64,000 bases of DNA from contig NW_025791658.1 of the NCBI RefSeq assembly GCF_921293095.1, positions 744,001-808,000 on the forward strand, given 5' to 3'. Positions 23,389 to 34,814 of this stretch are shown piece by piece (positions within the stretch are counted from its first letter, which is position 1; each line of letters begins with the position of its first letter). The notes beneath the pieces were generated by a model. The model worked only from the letters and a program-made list of their open reading frames with translations. It searched no databases and was not told the origin of the DNA. The DNA is from Ischnura elegans (lineage: Eukaryota; Arthropoda; Insecta; Odonata; Coenagrionidae). A program made the translations under genes and the position numbers.

Positions 23389-24057
23389 AATAGGGTAGTT
23401 TCCTTCATCAAAGAAAACAAAAGGCAATAATTGCGATTCGTTACCCACCATTAGTGTATTCATAATATACAAATTATTTCGTTTTAGAAATGCCGGTTTA
23501 GACGAATGGCAATGGTCCATTTTTATCCTCATTTGAAAAAGGCCAGATTGGTGCCCATGCGATGCCACTCCACGTGACGTCACAGGGACCTAGTTTCCAT
23601 AGGAGAAGATAGGAGTTATACATAATCTGATTTTACCAATGCATGCATGAGGCGCAGAGCTCAGGGAAACATGTCTTAATAATCACTTATTAAAACTGGC
23701 TAAGGTCGGAAAGTTTTCCTCGTTTGATAAGGTATTAATAATCCTTATTTAAGCCAAGCGCTACCAGCCAGCAGGGTACTCAGCTACCCGCTAGCAGCCT
23801 GCGAGGTATCAGCACTAAGCCTCGCCTCAAGGTCACCTCACCGGGCGGGAGGGGGAACCAGAAATACGTCGTGCGGAGAGATTTCCCGCCATTCATACTT
23901 ACGCGTCGTGTTTTCGCGCACTTGAAAATTTTCACTTTTCATTTATTCGCGAAAAATAGATATTGTCATTTAAAAATCTAAAAGCGTGAAATACTTACTC
24001 CAGGAGTAATAATCTTTCGATTTAGGCAATAAAAAAATAATAGGAAACCACCCTATT
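23389..24057 (+). mobile_element. AATAGGGT-MITE copy 2 (669 bp)
   Basis: Same terminal sequences as copy 1 and collinear throughout. It lies in GC-rich, non-coding sequence (22940-24300) where CCCTCCCCTCC-type stretches recur on both sides of the insertion. No target duplication longer than the shared AAT/ATT of the ends is visible. Confidence 0.85.
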
Positions 24058-24538
24058 CCGTGATTAGGGCCACCACGGCTGAGGCCGTCTCCCTCCCCTC
24101 CCCATCTTCCTCACTTATGGTCCCTTCTCCAGCAGAAGCTCTTTCTTCGTTCCCTGGCCTACCATTTTCCGACACTGGGATACAAACACCAACAGATTAT
24201 GCCTTTGTTTTGAAAGTTTTGATGTCCAAGCCCCAAAGTCGTCTTCTGCGAAAGGATAGAAGCTGATGCCACTGCTGTAATTGGCATGCTGTTGCATTCT
24301 CACACCCCCTTCTCTTTCAGACCTTCATTGTGAATTGCGAAGTCGGTTTGCTGTGGGGCAGCTTCATGTCCACTGATATGTGCTGTTACTCCGTGCACTT
24401 TGCTCTTGTTCTCCGCTGAAATACGTCCCATACTCTTGCAATTCCAGTTTGTGTGTAGGTGTTTAAGTGTGCACAGCACGTGTATGTTAGAGGTAGAGTG
24501 GTAATATTTGTTAAGTGTTACCATCATCTTCCTAGGCA

Positions 24539-24756
24539 GAGTTCCTGCAATGGGCTTCAAGTTTAGAGCCCCACCACCCACCCACGAAGTACGGTGGATG
24601 AACTGTGCAATACACTCTTTTGATGTTCATCTTTGGCAGACAATGCCAGCAGGTTATACCAGAACACAAGATAAAGCTGAAAGGCTTATGAGCATTTATA
24701 GTGAAATTGTACAAGGGGTATTGGTTCACAGCACCAGTGGCAGTTATGGCTCCATT
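24539..24756 (+). pseudogene. repeat-family ORF fragment, left part (unknown transposon-type protein)
   Basis: After a CTTCCTAG acceptor-like site the frame reads VPAMGFKFRAPPPTHEVRWM then NCAIHSFDVHLW. I recognise a pattern (P-G-x-x-H-x-x-R-W-M followed by AIY-x-LK-x-x-L) common in multi-copy arthropod and cnidarian ORFs of uncertain transposon class. The ORF is cut at TTAA (24756-24759) by the piggyBac element; the matching right part resumes at 31869. No function is claimed. Confidence 0.42.
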
Positions 24757-25388
24757 TAACCCTCTCTCTCTTGAAGTTTAAATGCCTCATTCTCCGCTCT
24801 GTCCTAACCCGGCCGCCGCCATTTAAGTCACTCCTTCATAAACCGGCCGAATCCACCCAGCTTGCCCTGCTATGTTTGGGGCAGCCTTTTGAGCTTCATA
24901 GGCATCTGTTTTATCTTGAGAGTGTTTATCTTTGCTAGCACAAGCATCCTTCCTATCTCTCGTTTCATTAAGAAGAAGCAGAACGTCGTCACCATAAGCT
25001 AAAATCCCGAAACAATAAGGTGCTTTGTTCCAGCATGGTATATTTACTGAGAAGTAATGAGAGATGATTTTTAAGCCATTACGATGGGATTTTTAGGAGG
25101 GCCAGTTTTGAAATGGTGTGATACGAAAACCCAAGGCCAGCCCTGTGTTATTTAGAGTGACTGTCATATCTAATGGTGATATTTGTTTGTGTGTGGTCAC
25201 ACACAAGCACACGCTTTTCCTGTCTCAAATGGCTAGGAGGTGAAGCTCAGCTGAAATGAAAAGAAAATTAATTCCCCTCAGTTCTGTTTGTGGGTGGTCA
25301 CACACTCTCACACTTTTCTTTTCTCATATGGCAAAGAGGCAAAGCTCAGCTCAAATGAAAAGAAACCTAATGCCCCTCAGTCCTGACC

Positions 25389-27095
25389 ATGGCTTCTTTA
25401 AGTGAGGATGCTATTGCAGAATAAGTGAACAGAAGTGAATTTTCGAGTGATTCAGATAGTTCTAGTTGTTTGAATGGAGAAGAAGGATACAGTGATAGTG
25501 ACAAATCAAGTGAAGTAGAACTAAAGGATGACATTACCCCAAGTTCGAGTGATTTAAAAGCTGATATTCAGGTGCATGACTCTTGGAGGGACACCCTGAT
25601 TTTTGAAGAACCATTGGAGTTCAAAGAAGAGAGAGGGCCTATTCATAATTTTGCGATAGGTGACAATGAATTTTCCTTCCTGAAATACATGCTAGGGGGC
25701 AAAGATTTTTTTACAACATTGTCAAGAACACAAACAAATATGCAGAACATCTTCAACATTCCTCAGGAAAGGCTGACAAAGACTGGGTAGATGTTACATG
25801 CGATGAAATGGTGGCCTACATTGGAGTGCTTGTATACATAGGAATATTCGATTTGCCTGAAAGCAGGGATTACTGGCATAGCCAAGATATTGACTGCTCA
25901 ATTTTTCATGACTGTATGACCTTTGGAAGATACACAACATTTTCAAAATATTTCCATATTAGTGATATAACTCAGGAAAAAAAACAGGGAGAGGAGGGTT
26001 TTGATGTATTGCATAAAATTAGGCCGGTTCTTGATGTAATGGAAACTTTTCATCAAAAGTATAAACCAGGTAAGGAATTAAGTGTTGACGAGACGATGGT
26101 TGCTTTTAAAGGACGTCATTGCATAAAACAATGCATCCAAGGAAAGCCAACGAAGTGGGGATTTAAAGTTTTGGTTTTAGCAAGCTCCCATGGCTACGTT
26201 CTGCAGGGAAATGTGTACCTAGGAAAAAAATATATAAGAAATCGTGAAGCTTCTTGAGATGCAAGTTGTAATGAATTTAATGAAAAACTATTTAGGGAAA
26301 AATCATCATGTGTACTTTGATAGCTTTTTTTCAAGTGTGACGCTCATGAAATTACTACTTACGAATAACACATAGGCATGTGCTACTACAAGATCATCTT
26401 GTTAAGAATGGCCTGAGGAATTAAAATATCCAAAAAAACTTCAACCTCCAAAGAGGAGAGAGTAGAAATTTACAAAGCGGATAAGTTACTGCAACGGTTT
26501 GGCATGATGATCGGGATATTTGTATTCTTCAAACCAATTACGATCCCAATAACAAAGTCTATGTACAAAGAAAAACAGGAAAAGGGAACAAACAAACTAT
26601 GGTATCCTGTCCATATTCAGTTGCATTGTACACCAAATACATGGGTGGTGTTGACAGAGCTGATCAAAGAAGGTGCTACTATGGCTTAGGTAGGAAAACA
26701 AAAAAAGTGGTGGAAATATTTATTTGCCTTCATCATAAACACAGCTATAGTGAACAGTTTTATTCTGTACAAAGAAACCAATTCACCCTCAAATACTAGG
26801 CATTGAGTAATACAGAAGAATTTTCGTTTAGCACTTTATAGGCAGATGATAGGGAAATTCTCCTCCCGTAAAGTAGTAGGACGTAAAAGAATCCTTCCGA
26901 TGGGCACATTTTCACAGAGGCAGCAACACTCTCTTGTAAAGATCGTGGGGAGAAAAAAAGTGTGTGCATTTGCAGCTCGAAGAAAAGAAAAACTCCTACT
27001 GGTCAGAGCATAGAAACATCATGGAAATGCATCGGATGCGATTTACCTCTTTGCAAATTAGGATGTTATCATCAATATCACCAAGAAAATGGAGT
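25389..27095 (+). pseudogene. piggyBac-type (DDE_Tnp_1_7) transposase, inactivated
   Basis: Cut-and-paste transposase. The ATG at 25389 is followed by an in-frame TAA at 25422. An acidic N-terminal region (25425-25790) changes frame near 25785 into the core (25808-26257). Catalytic blocks are visible in order: SVDETMVAFKGRH (first Asp), then after another frame change NHHVYFDSFFSS (second Asp, about 26300), then YMGGVDRADQ (third Asp, about 26640). A C-terminal cysteine-rich finger appears as WKCIGCDLPLCKLGCYHQYH (about 27020-27085), as in PGBD-type proteins. At least one nonsense codon and several frameshifts make it inactive. The LINE insertion lies just downstream. Confidence 0.9.
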
Positions 27096-27219
27096 TGAAG
27101 GAGGGAATTAAATTCAATATAAGGTAAGACAAACTCTTTCAATAAGTCAATATATTCTTAAAACGTATTTATTATTATTATTAGTATTCTACCGATTAAG
27201 GTAGGTTTTCATGGAGTAT

Positions 27220-28386
27220 TCAAGAAGTGAGCTGGGAGCCTCCCTTTCCTTCCAGCACTACCTTCTTTAATTCACTGTAAGGCCTACTCTCTTTCAATCT
27301 ATCTAAAAATCCTATTCTTTTCCTTCCCCTCCCTCGTTTCCCTAACATTCTACCCTCTAACCCCATTTTTAACATCCCCTCACCGCTAAGCACTAACTCC
27401 ATCCATACCTTCTGTCTCCTCCGTATCTCATCTAAAAGCTGCCTCTCCTCGCCAACCATGTCCAGCACTTCGTCATTCCTTTTCCTCTCCGTCCATTTCA
27501 CCCTCTCCATTCTTCTCCATACTCACATCTCGAATGCCTCCAATCTTCTCTCGTCTTCTTTCCTCAGTGTCCACGTTTCTGCACCGTAGAGAGCTACACT
27601 CCAGATCAAACTCTTCACTAACCTTTTCTTTAAACTCTTACACAACGATCCTCTCAGAAGCTCCTTCCTTTTCATGAATGCCTCCTTCGCTAATGCTATT
27701 CTCTTCCTTATGTCCTTACTACTGTATCCGTTTTCCTCTAACGTACTGCCTAAATAGTTGAATTGCTCAACCTGCTCAAGTTTTTCCCCACCCACCTTTA
27801 TCTTGAGTCTCACATTCCTCGCTCCTGATGCTTTACAAAACCGCATTACCTTAGTTTTCTTCTGATTAATCGTCATCCCATACTCCTCGCAACGCTCGTA
27901 TAATGCATCCACTAGAGCCTGAAGCCCCCTAGCTGACTGGCTAATCAACGCCTGATCATCCGCGAATCTCACTGATTTGAACATCATTCCTCCCACTTTT
28001 ATTCCAGCTTCTATCTCATCCCACGCTTCCCTTACCATCTCTTCAGCGTACACGTTAAAGAGCAGCGGCGATAAAGGACAGCCTTGCCTCACACCTCGGC
28101 CAATGCTTGCCCACCCAGATTCTCCGTCCGCTACCCTCACTTGTGGAGTCTGGGCCATAAACAGATTACGAATCAGTCGTCTATCCCTCCAATCTACACC
28201 TATTCTCTTGAGAATGTCCATTAACTTAACCCAGTTCACCCTATCAAATGCTTTCTCAAAATCCACGAAACACGCATATACGTCCTGGTCATATTCTAGG
28301 CTCCTCTCCACAAGGGACCTCATTATTGCTATTGCATCACGAGTTGACTTCCTTTCTCTGAAACCAAACTGATCAAAAGACCTCAT
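27220..28386 (-). pseudogene. LINE reverse transcriptase, C-terminal part
   Basis: From 28386 downward the frame shows FDQFGFRERKSTRDAI, FVDFEKAFDRVNW (RT motif A), GVRQGCPLSPLLFNVY (motif B) and RFADDQALI (catalytic FADD, motif C), then the thumb region and AETWTLRKEDERRLEAFEM. An in-frame TGA at 27523 stands where the family usually has Trp. The frame then continues to 27220 with a basic GKRGRGRKR block typical of the C-terminus. One nonsense codon in 1.17 kb suggests a fairly young copy. Confidence 0.9.
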
Positions 28387-30262
28387 AGAAGAAAGGAGAA
28401 AGTATAAGAATACGAATACTGAGGAAGGACAGGCTTGCTACAAGAGAATAAGGAACGAGATTTGCCGCCAAGCGAGGAAAGCTAGAGAAGCGTGGATGAG
28501 GAACATATGTGATGACGTACAAAATAACCTCGTAAAAGGGAAAGTGGAAGCGGCCTATAGAATGGTGAGGAACTATTTCAAGGAACGAAACACAAAATGT
28601 AATAGCATAAGGGACAGGAATGGAAACATTCTAATTGAAAACGAAGACAAAGCCGAGAGATGGAAGGAATACCTTGAGGAATTATACAACGGGAGCAAAC
28701 TTAGCTCAAAAGTTCTCGAAGAGGAAAGTGAAGTTGAAAAGGATAACATTGGAGAAAGCATCTTAAGATCGGAATTTGACGCTGCAGTAAGAGACCTGCG
28801 AAAGAATAAGGCCCCAGGAATAGATGACATTCCAGCAGAGTTGATAAAAAATGCAGGAGAAAAGGTCCTAACTCAACTGTATAAAACTATCTGCGATATG
28901 TACTCAACAGGAGATTTACCTAGTGACTTCGAGAAGAACATCATCATTCCCATACCCAAAAAGAAGAGAGCTGAGAAGTGCGAAGAATATAGGACCATAA
29001 GCCTGACGACACATGCGTCGTAGATTCTGACAAGAATCATTTACAGGAGAATTGAACGAAGAGCAGAAGAATTCCTGGATGATGACCAATTCGGATTTAG
29101 GAAAAGCAGGGGCACAAGGGAAGCAATTTTGGCTCTTAGGATGATCATAGACAAGAGAATGGAGAAAAACAAACCAACCTTCATAGCATTTGTCGATTTA
29201 GAGAAGGCCTTTGATAACGTGGAATGGAATTCAATGTTTAGAATTTTTAAAGAAATCGGCGTCCTCTACAATGATCGTAGAATTATTCATAGTTTGTATA
29301 AAAACAAGGAGCTGTGATCAAATGTGGACCAAACGGTGCAGAAGCGAGAATAAGAAAAGGGGTGAGACAAGGTTGTGCGCTTTCCCCCTTAATTTTTAAT
29401 GTTTACATAGAGAAAGCCATCAACGAAATCAAGCGGAAAGCTTCGGGTGTCAATATCCACGGAGAAAAAATTAGTATGCTGCGATTTGCTGATGACATAG
29501 CAGTCATAGCCGAGACAGAGAAGGATTTGAAGAAGACGTCGACAAACATGGAAAGGACAATGGCCAGATATCAGCTGAAAATCAACAAAAAGAAGACTAA
29601 GATATTAGTTTGCAGTAAAAGAGAGGAGGCTAAAACAAACATCAACCTAGGAAAACATAAGCTTGAAGAGGTGAACGAGTTCTCTTACCTGGGAAGCCGA
29701 ATTACCAGCGATGGATGGAGCAAGAAAGAAATACACAGTAGAATAGCGCAGGCGAAGAGGGCTTTCTACAAAAAGAAGAATCTTCTTACAGCTGAAAATA
29801 CCAGCATAGAAGTAAGGAAACAATTCATCAGATGCTACATATGGAGTATGTTTCTCTATGGAAGCGAGGCTTGGACGTTGACAGCAGCAGATGAGTCAAG
29901 AGTGGAAGCATTCGAAATGTGGTGCTACCGAAGAATGATGAAGATAAAATGGATTGACCGTGTGAGTAACCAGGAAGTGCTAAGGAGAGTAGGAGAAAAG
30001 AGAAGCCTCCTAAAAACATTAAGCAGAAGAAGGGACAACTTAGTTGGCCACATTTTGAGGCACAATGGTCTGATGAAGACAATCGTTGAAGGACAAGTGG
30101 AAGGGAAAAAGGGCAAGGGACGGCCCCGAATGAGTTATATCGGACAGGTTATAAAGGATGTAAAAGAGAATAAATATGTAGCTATGAAGAGATTAGCGGA
30201 TAGGAGAGAGAAATGGAGAGCTGCGTCAAACCAATCTTAGGATTGTTGACTAATGATGATGA
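28387..30262 (+). mobile_element. 5'-truncated LINE nested in the first LINE
   Basis: Oriented + and carrying only RT and C-terminal sequence; the 3' end has an ATGATGATGA tail at about 30252-30261. The frame is open from about 28392. RT signatures: KAPGIDDIPAELIKNAG, IIPIPKKKRAEKCEEYRTIS, an in-frame TAG at 29021, DDQFGFRKSRGTREAI, FVDLEKAFDNVEW, a frameshift near 29312, GVRQGCALSPLIFNVY, RFADDIAVIA. The tail has AWTLTAADESRVEAFEMW and GKKGKGRPR. Two inactivating changes only. Confidence 0.88.
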
Positions 30263-31650
30263 GTCCTATAATCTCCGCATTCCACAGCTTTCTTCTTTTT
30301 CGGAAGCGGAATTAAAACCGTCTTCACAAAATCCTCCAGCCAACATCCCTCCTCATAGATCCTGCGCACTAGTTTGAAAAACCTTTTCTTACCTTCCTTA
30401 CCTAGATTCTTCAGAAGCTCACACGGTATATTGTCCACGCCTACTGCTTTCCTAGCCTTCATATCACAAAGTGCTCTCTCTATTTCTGAATCTAATATCT
30501 CCGGCCCAAGATAATCCTCCTCCACTGCACTTTCCTCTCTGGTCTGTTCATTCCGTCATACAGGTCCTCCACGTATTCCTTCCATCTACCCTGTACCTCT
30601 TCTCGCTCGGTTAGTATCCTCCCATCTTTAGCCTTAATTTAGACATGGCTTGTCCTCTTTTGCCACCCGATAGCGACTTCACTTTGGCGTACAATGCGCC
30701 TACTTTTCCATCCTTCTGGAACTTTTCCATTTCCTCACACTGTCTTTTCCACCAAGCCTCCCTTTCCCTCTTTGTTTCACGCCGTAATCGATTATTAATT
30801 TGTCTATACATTATTTTGCCCTGTTCTGTGCCCACGTTCTTCCACTTCCTCCTCTCCTCCATTTCCCTCATCATGTTCTCCGTTTTCCACGGCTTCTTTA
30901 TCCTTCTACTGTCAGCGTAACCAATTGACTTCTCCGCCGCTTTGACTATTCCCGTTTTAATATTATCCCATCTTTCCTCAACAGTCTTGGTGCTGTCAAT
31001 GTCCCGCATACTAATGTCCACTAGTTCCTGATATACTCTCCTCATACTCCCTTTCAGGGCTTCTACGTTCCATTTCTTCGTCTTCCTAACTCTTATAAGT
31101 CTTTTGAATCTTACGTTGCATTTCATGAGCACTAGATTGTGGTCCGAATCCACATCCGCTGCAGGGAAGCTGCGCGAGTTTTTCACACTATTCCTAAACC
31201 TCTGTCTTACCATAATGTAGTCTATTTGAAATCTCCTGGACTTTTCCATGTGTACCTTCGCCCTTTATGATGATTGAACCACGTGTTTGTGATGAATAAT
31301 TTGTTTCTCCTACAAAATTCTGCTGCTTTCTCTCCCCTGTCGTTCCGTATTCCTAGACCAAAATCTCCTATTTCGTTTCCATCCCTCCCTTCCCTGACTG
31401 AGGCGTTCCAGTCCCCCATCACTACCAGATTTTTCTTACCCTATGTGTCTCTAATTATTTCCTCTAGCAGTCATACACCTCATCTACTTCTTCCTCCCTA
31501 TGATTGCTAGTGGGCATGTAAACTTGGATCACCACAAGGTTTGTGTGCCGCGACTCAATTTCTACCACCAGAATCCTATCGCTTACCTGGTCTATGCCTA
31601 CCACACGCCTACCCATCTTCCCGTTTTATACTAAAGCTACGCCTCGCTGG
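30250..31650 (-). pseudogene. LINE endonuclease and N-terminal RT part
   Basis: Reading down from 31650: VVIQVYMPTSNHREEEVDEV, then MGDWNASVREGRDGNEIGDFG with RRYTWKSPGD (apurinic-type endonuclease motifs), a frameshift near 31245, QIDYIMVRQRFRNSV and DVDSDHNLVLM (the catalytic SDH block). A linker follows, then after a further frame change near 30610 the start of RT (KARKAVGVDNIPCELLKNLG, VLIPLPKKKK, GDYRT). Coding stops where the + strand LINE joins. Two or more frameshifts. Confidence 0.85.
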
Positions 31651-31868
31651 CTTTCCTCCCCACCACTATATATATATAACTCATTAATTTTAAAATAAAA
31701 CACTTAAATAAATTTCAAGTCATTGTAAGTTAATTGAAGTAACCGGCGTCAGTTCCTCATCACAAAGAAAAATAGGTCTACCAGTGGGGCAAATGGGTAT
31801 TTAAACTTCGTGCATGACGGGGAAATGTTTACGGCCGTTTTTGGGTGGTTTGGGAAGGAGAGGGTTAA

Positions 31869-32265
31869 TGACTTGACATTCCTCAAGCCTCTGAGTGTCT
31901 CTGATCAGAGGCCAAAATTCAATGAGCTACTCTTCATTGCAAAAGAAAAATTCTCTAACCATTCGTGGTACTTAAGCAAGGATTTAGTGCACGCATCATT
32001 TTTTATGATAGGGTACCATTTCACATTAAAAGAAAAATGTTGAAACGAATGCATGAACGTGAAAATGATTCCTTTCAGTCTCTGAAAAGAGTATACCCAT
32101 GACGTGACGTTCACACATAACATTTATCATGATTTGTGTCATCAAGTTCCATGAATTTTTAAAAAACTCTTTTGATCTACCTCATGAATTTCTCAACAAA
32201 GATCCTAAGCTCTGCGGCTTTTGATTTCTCTCCGGCATTAGAAGCTCGTTCAACAATCCCCTCTC
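31869..32265 (+). pseudogene. repeat-family ORF fragment, right part
   Basis: Resumes immediately after the TTAA that ends the piggyBac element. Reads NDLTFLKPLSVSD, KFSNHSWYLSKDLVHASFF and, after a frame change, FHIKRKMLKRM and EFLKNSFDLPHEFLNKDPKL. The KFSNHLWYLSEEL-like block is one I associate with the same multi-copy protein family as the left part at 24539-24756. The two parts are one frame out of register, so the ORF was already decayed or decayed later. Confidence 0.42.
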
Positions 32266-33009
32266 ATCAAGTAGCTAAAAATTGATTGATTTTGCCTCTA
32301 AAATTATCTGAAAATGATATAGGAAAATTATTTCTGAGAATGTGAGAAAGTTAATGGTAGTTGTAAATATTTTCTAAAAGTTTTCGTGTCGAATTCGGGG
32401 AAATTTTGAGTGAATATAAAGCTGCAGTGGAAAAAATGACAAAACTTTGCTTGAAAACAATCATCAATCCATCTTTTAAAACATTTCTATCTATCATGTG
32501 TCTCGTGCGCCCATATCATGCCCAGATATATCGTGGTGACAAGACTAATTTGCAAAAAAAGGGGCCATTTATTGGAATTTAGGAATGAAAATAATATTTT
32601 TATTGACTTAAAAATGTAGACTCTTAAACATTCACACGCAATGGACTGTCATGCCGTGAGTTTAATAACATATCATGTATTTAAATATCGTGCCACAAAC
32701 TACTGTTTACAAGTCAGTTTCCCATCATTGGCCGCTAGGTGGAAATGCTATCGTTTGCTTGTTTATATTTTGGAGGTTTCGCATTCCTTCTGTTGCTTAT
32801 GCCCTGAAGTTATTGCGAAACTGTATTTCAAAGATCATGAAATATAATCGGGAGGCTTCTTGAAATGAATTTTCAAGCCTGTATTGTGATTCACTGTCTT
32901 CAAATGGTGTATTCGGTGTAATGATAGATAAACATTCAGCGGGGTGGATCTACATTCAACTTGATGAATCACGTTTGAATCTTGTTGTCCTCACGTTTTC
33001 CCGAAAATC
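32266..33009 (+). other. intergenic region and presumed promoter/5' UTR of the ZAD gene
   Basis: No gene seen up to the ATG at 33010. No clear TATA box at a sensible distance; the transcription start cannot be placed by eye. Confidence 0.35.
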
Positions 33010-33135
33010 ATGAAGAATATAGAACATCTGTGCCGAATCTGTGTGAGGGAGAGCCAATTCTTTAAGCACATTTTCAGCCAAGGTGGAACGGATGACAGCG
33101 TATGCAAGATAATCAACGAACTGTGCGACTTAAGT
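33010..33135 (+). CDS. ZAD zinc-finger gene, coding exon 1
   Basis: ATG at 33010 opens 42 codons and ends at AGT followed by a consensus donor GTGAGT at 33136 (phase 0). It encodes MKNIEHLCRICVRESQFF, a hydrophobic-Phe-Ser segment and KIINELCDLS. The CRIC block (Cys 8 and Cys 11, with the conserved Arg between) is the first half of the ZAD metal site, a homodimerising domain at the N-terminus of insect C2H2 transcription factors. Too short to be found by length alone; the match to exon 2 supports it. This exon starts about 29.4 kb downstream of the other zinc-finger gene, same strand. Confidence 0.88.
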
Positions 33136-33895
33136 GTGAGTATGAATGAAATATTGTTTATTTATGATATTTATTCGGAACAGTAGGTGATCCTGCGTTG
33201 TTACAGCTTTATAGCCATCAGGGGTTACTACTTCAACCAAATATGGTGACTCAGTAAAAGAGATGAATTATTTCTGGTTTGTTTTTCTCTTTAAAAAAAG
33301 TATAAAGTTCCATAGACTCCGCTAACTTCACCTCATATTTAAACTATCGTATCCCTTCCTTCTATGGTTGGAATGGCTCTATTACTCTTATAAGTTATCG
33401 TAGACCAACTACCTGTTCTGCACACTCTTTCACAGAATTCAAAGATGTGCATATATGCATGCAATATAGTTAGACTTCTCCAAATCCATTCAGGAATGGA
33501 ATTAGTAAGTGCGTTTTGTAGATAATTGTTTCCATATTATCTTTTAGTTTTGTATGCATATTTTTCCATGTTCTTGTCTGTTTTTTATTTATATTGATTG
33601 TCAACCTTTAACATTTTCTATTGCTGGTCCTTTTGCTGTATATGTAGTAATTCATATTCCTTTCATAATGGTAGTATGTACGCTGTATATACTTTTATTT
33701 TAAGTATATTTTGAATGCATTTGAAAATATACATATGTTTTAATTTCTGTTCTTTTATTACACAATTGGATTTTTTACCCGAAAGTTTATATAAATTAAA
33801 AATAAAATTTTACTAGTGTGGATGTTGGATAGATTCTAATAGCACACATTGACCTTGAAATTTATATCTCAGCTCAAAAATATTGAGTTATTAAA

Positions 33896-34812
33896 CCAGT
33901 GGATTTACTTTGGAAAACACTGGGGTGTTTGAGGGTGTGGAACATCCTCCAGGGTAAACGGGAGGTGTGAGGGCCCTACCCCAGGGTTGATAAAAATCAT
34001 GATTTTTTTCAAAAAAATCATTTTTGTTGATTTTTTTTATTTAAATCAGATTTTATTAATTTAAATCGGATTTTATTGATTTAAATGAGATTTTTATGAT
34101 TCTCCATTCATCAAAAATTCAGTTATTTGCAAAACTAACTATTTGGGCAGCATATTGGAGAATGATCGTTTGCAGTAACAATAAGAGGCAACATACTCTA
34201 AACTTAATACAACATTTAGTCAATCAGGGGAGAGAACTATGGAAATGCCAATGGTATCAAATTGAAAATTACACCAGCATAATATAACATTGCCATTGGA
34301 AGTATCAAATGTGCAATATTATGCGGTTCTAAAGCATATGAAGTTAAGAAAAATTCTGTGATTGCAACTTTGTATGGTGCCTACGCTTGGAAGTTAAATC
34401 AGAAAACAATTTTTTTTCAACATAGTATCTAACCAGATCCTCTAGTATTCTAACCAAAGCCATTTTTTTAAATTCTCATGTTAAATGCATTCCTACAGTA
34501 TCATTTCTATTTAAGAGCCACCATTGTGCTGATAACTGTCGATTCATTGTATTAATTAAGAAATAAGAATCAAAATTATGCACTTACAGCTTCCTTTTCT
34601 TGACTCTTTAAAAATCAAATATATAGATCACATTATGATTTAAATCAATCAACCCTGCCCTCCCCCAGAAAATATTTCTGATAAATGGTTCAAAATGGTG
34701 AGTTTTACGGCCTTCTGAGGGATATTTTATTAATATTTACACTATTCTATAAGTAATATTAATCCTATTAAGTGAAATGGATTTCTAAACCCTCCCCCTC
34801 GCTGCACCACTG
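33896..34812. mobile_element. CAGTGG-ended repeat interrupted by a hAT MITE
   Basis: Begins CCAGTGGATTTACTTT and ends CGCTGCACCACTG. Its GATAAATGGTTCAAAAT block and GGTAAACGGGAGGTGTGAGG block are found again uninterrupted at about 49845-50075, giving an approximate empty site for the MITE inside it. Confidence 0.55.
33982..34657. mobile_element. hAT MITE, CAGGGTTGAT family, copy A
   Basis: Begins CAGGGTTGATAAAAATCATG and ends ATCAATCAACCCTG. Flanking 8-mers CCCTACCC (33974-33981) and CCCTCCCC (34658-34665) match at 7 of 8 positions. Rich in GATTTAAATC palindromes near both ends. No coding capacity. Collinear with copy B at 41870. Confidence 0.8.
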
Positions 34813-34814
34813 AT

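Larger units (their letters stand above)
27166..31657 (-). mobile_element. LINE with endonuclease and RT, interrupted by a second LINE
   Basis: Non-LTR retrotransposon on the - strand, inserted in the 3' part of the piggyBac element. Endonuclease coding lies at 30611-31650 and RT coding at 30250-30525 and 27220-28386, with the second LINE between. Its 3' end (27166-27185 on the + strand) has a TAATAATAATA tail. The 5' end is truncated near 31657, since the first endonuclease motifs are missing. The clade (RTE-like or a relative) cannot be fixed by eye. Confidence 0.85.
24756..31868 (+). mobile_element. piggyBac-family transposon carrying nested LINEs
   Basis: Target duplication TTAA lies on both sides (24756-24759 and 31865-31868). 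Ends share the inverted repeat CCCTCTC directly inside TTAA, plus a subterminal GAAGTTTAAAT in inverted orientation (24771-24781 and 31800-31810). Subtracting the LINE cargo (about 27166-31657) leaves roughly 2.6 kb, the usual size of an autonomous piggyBac element. Inside is a piggyBac-type transposase on the + strand. Confidence 0.85.
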
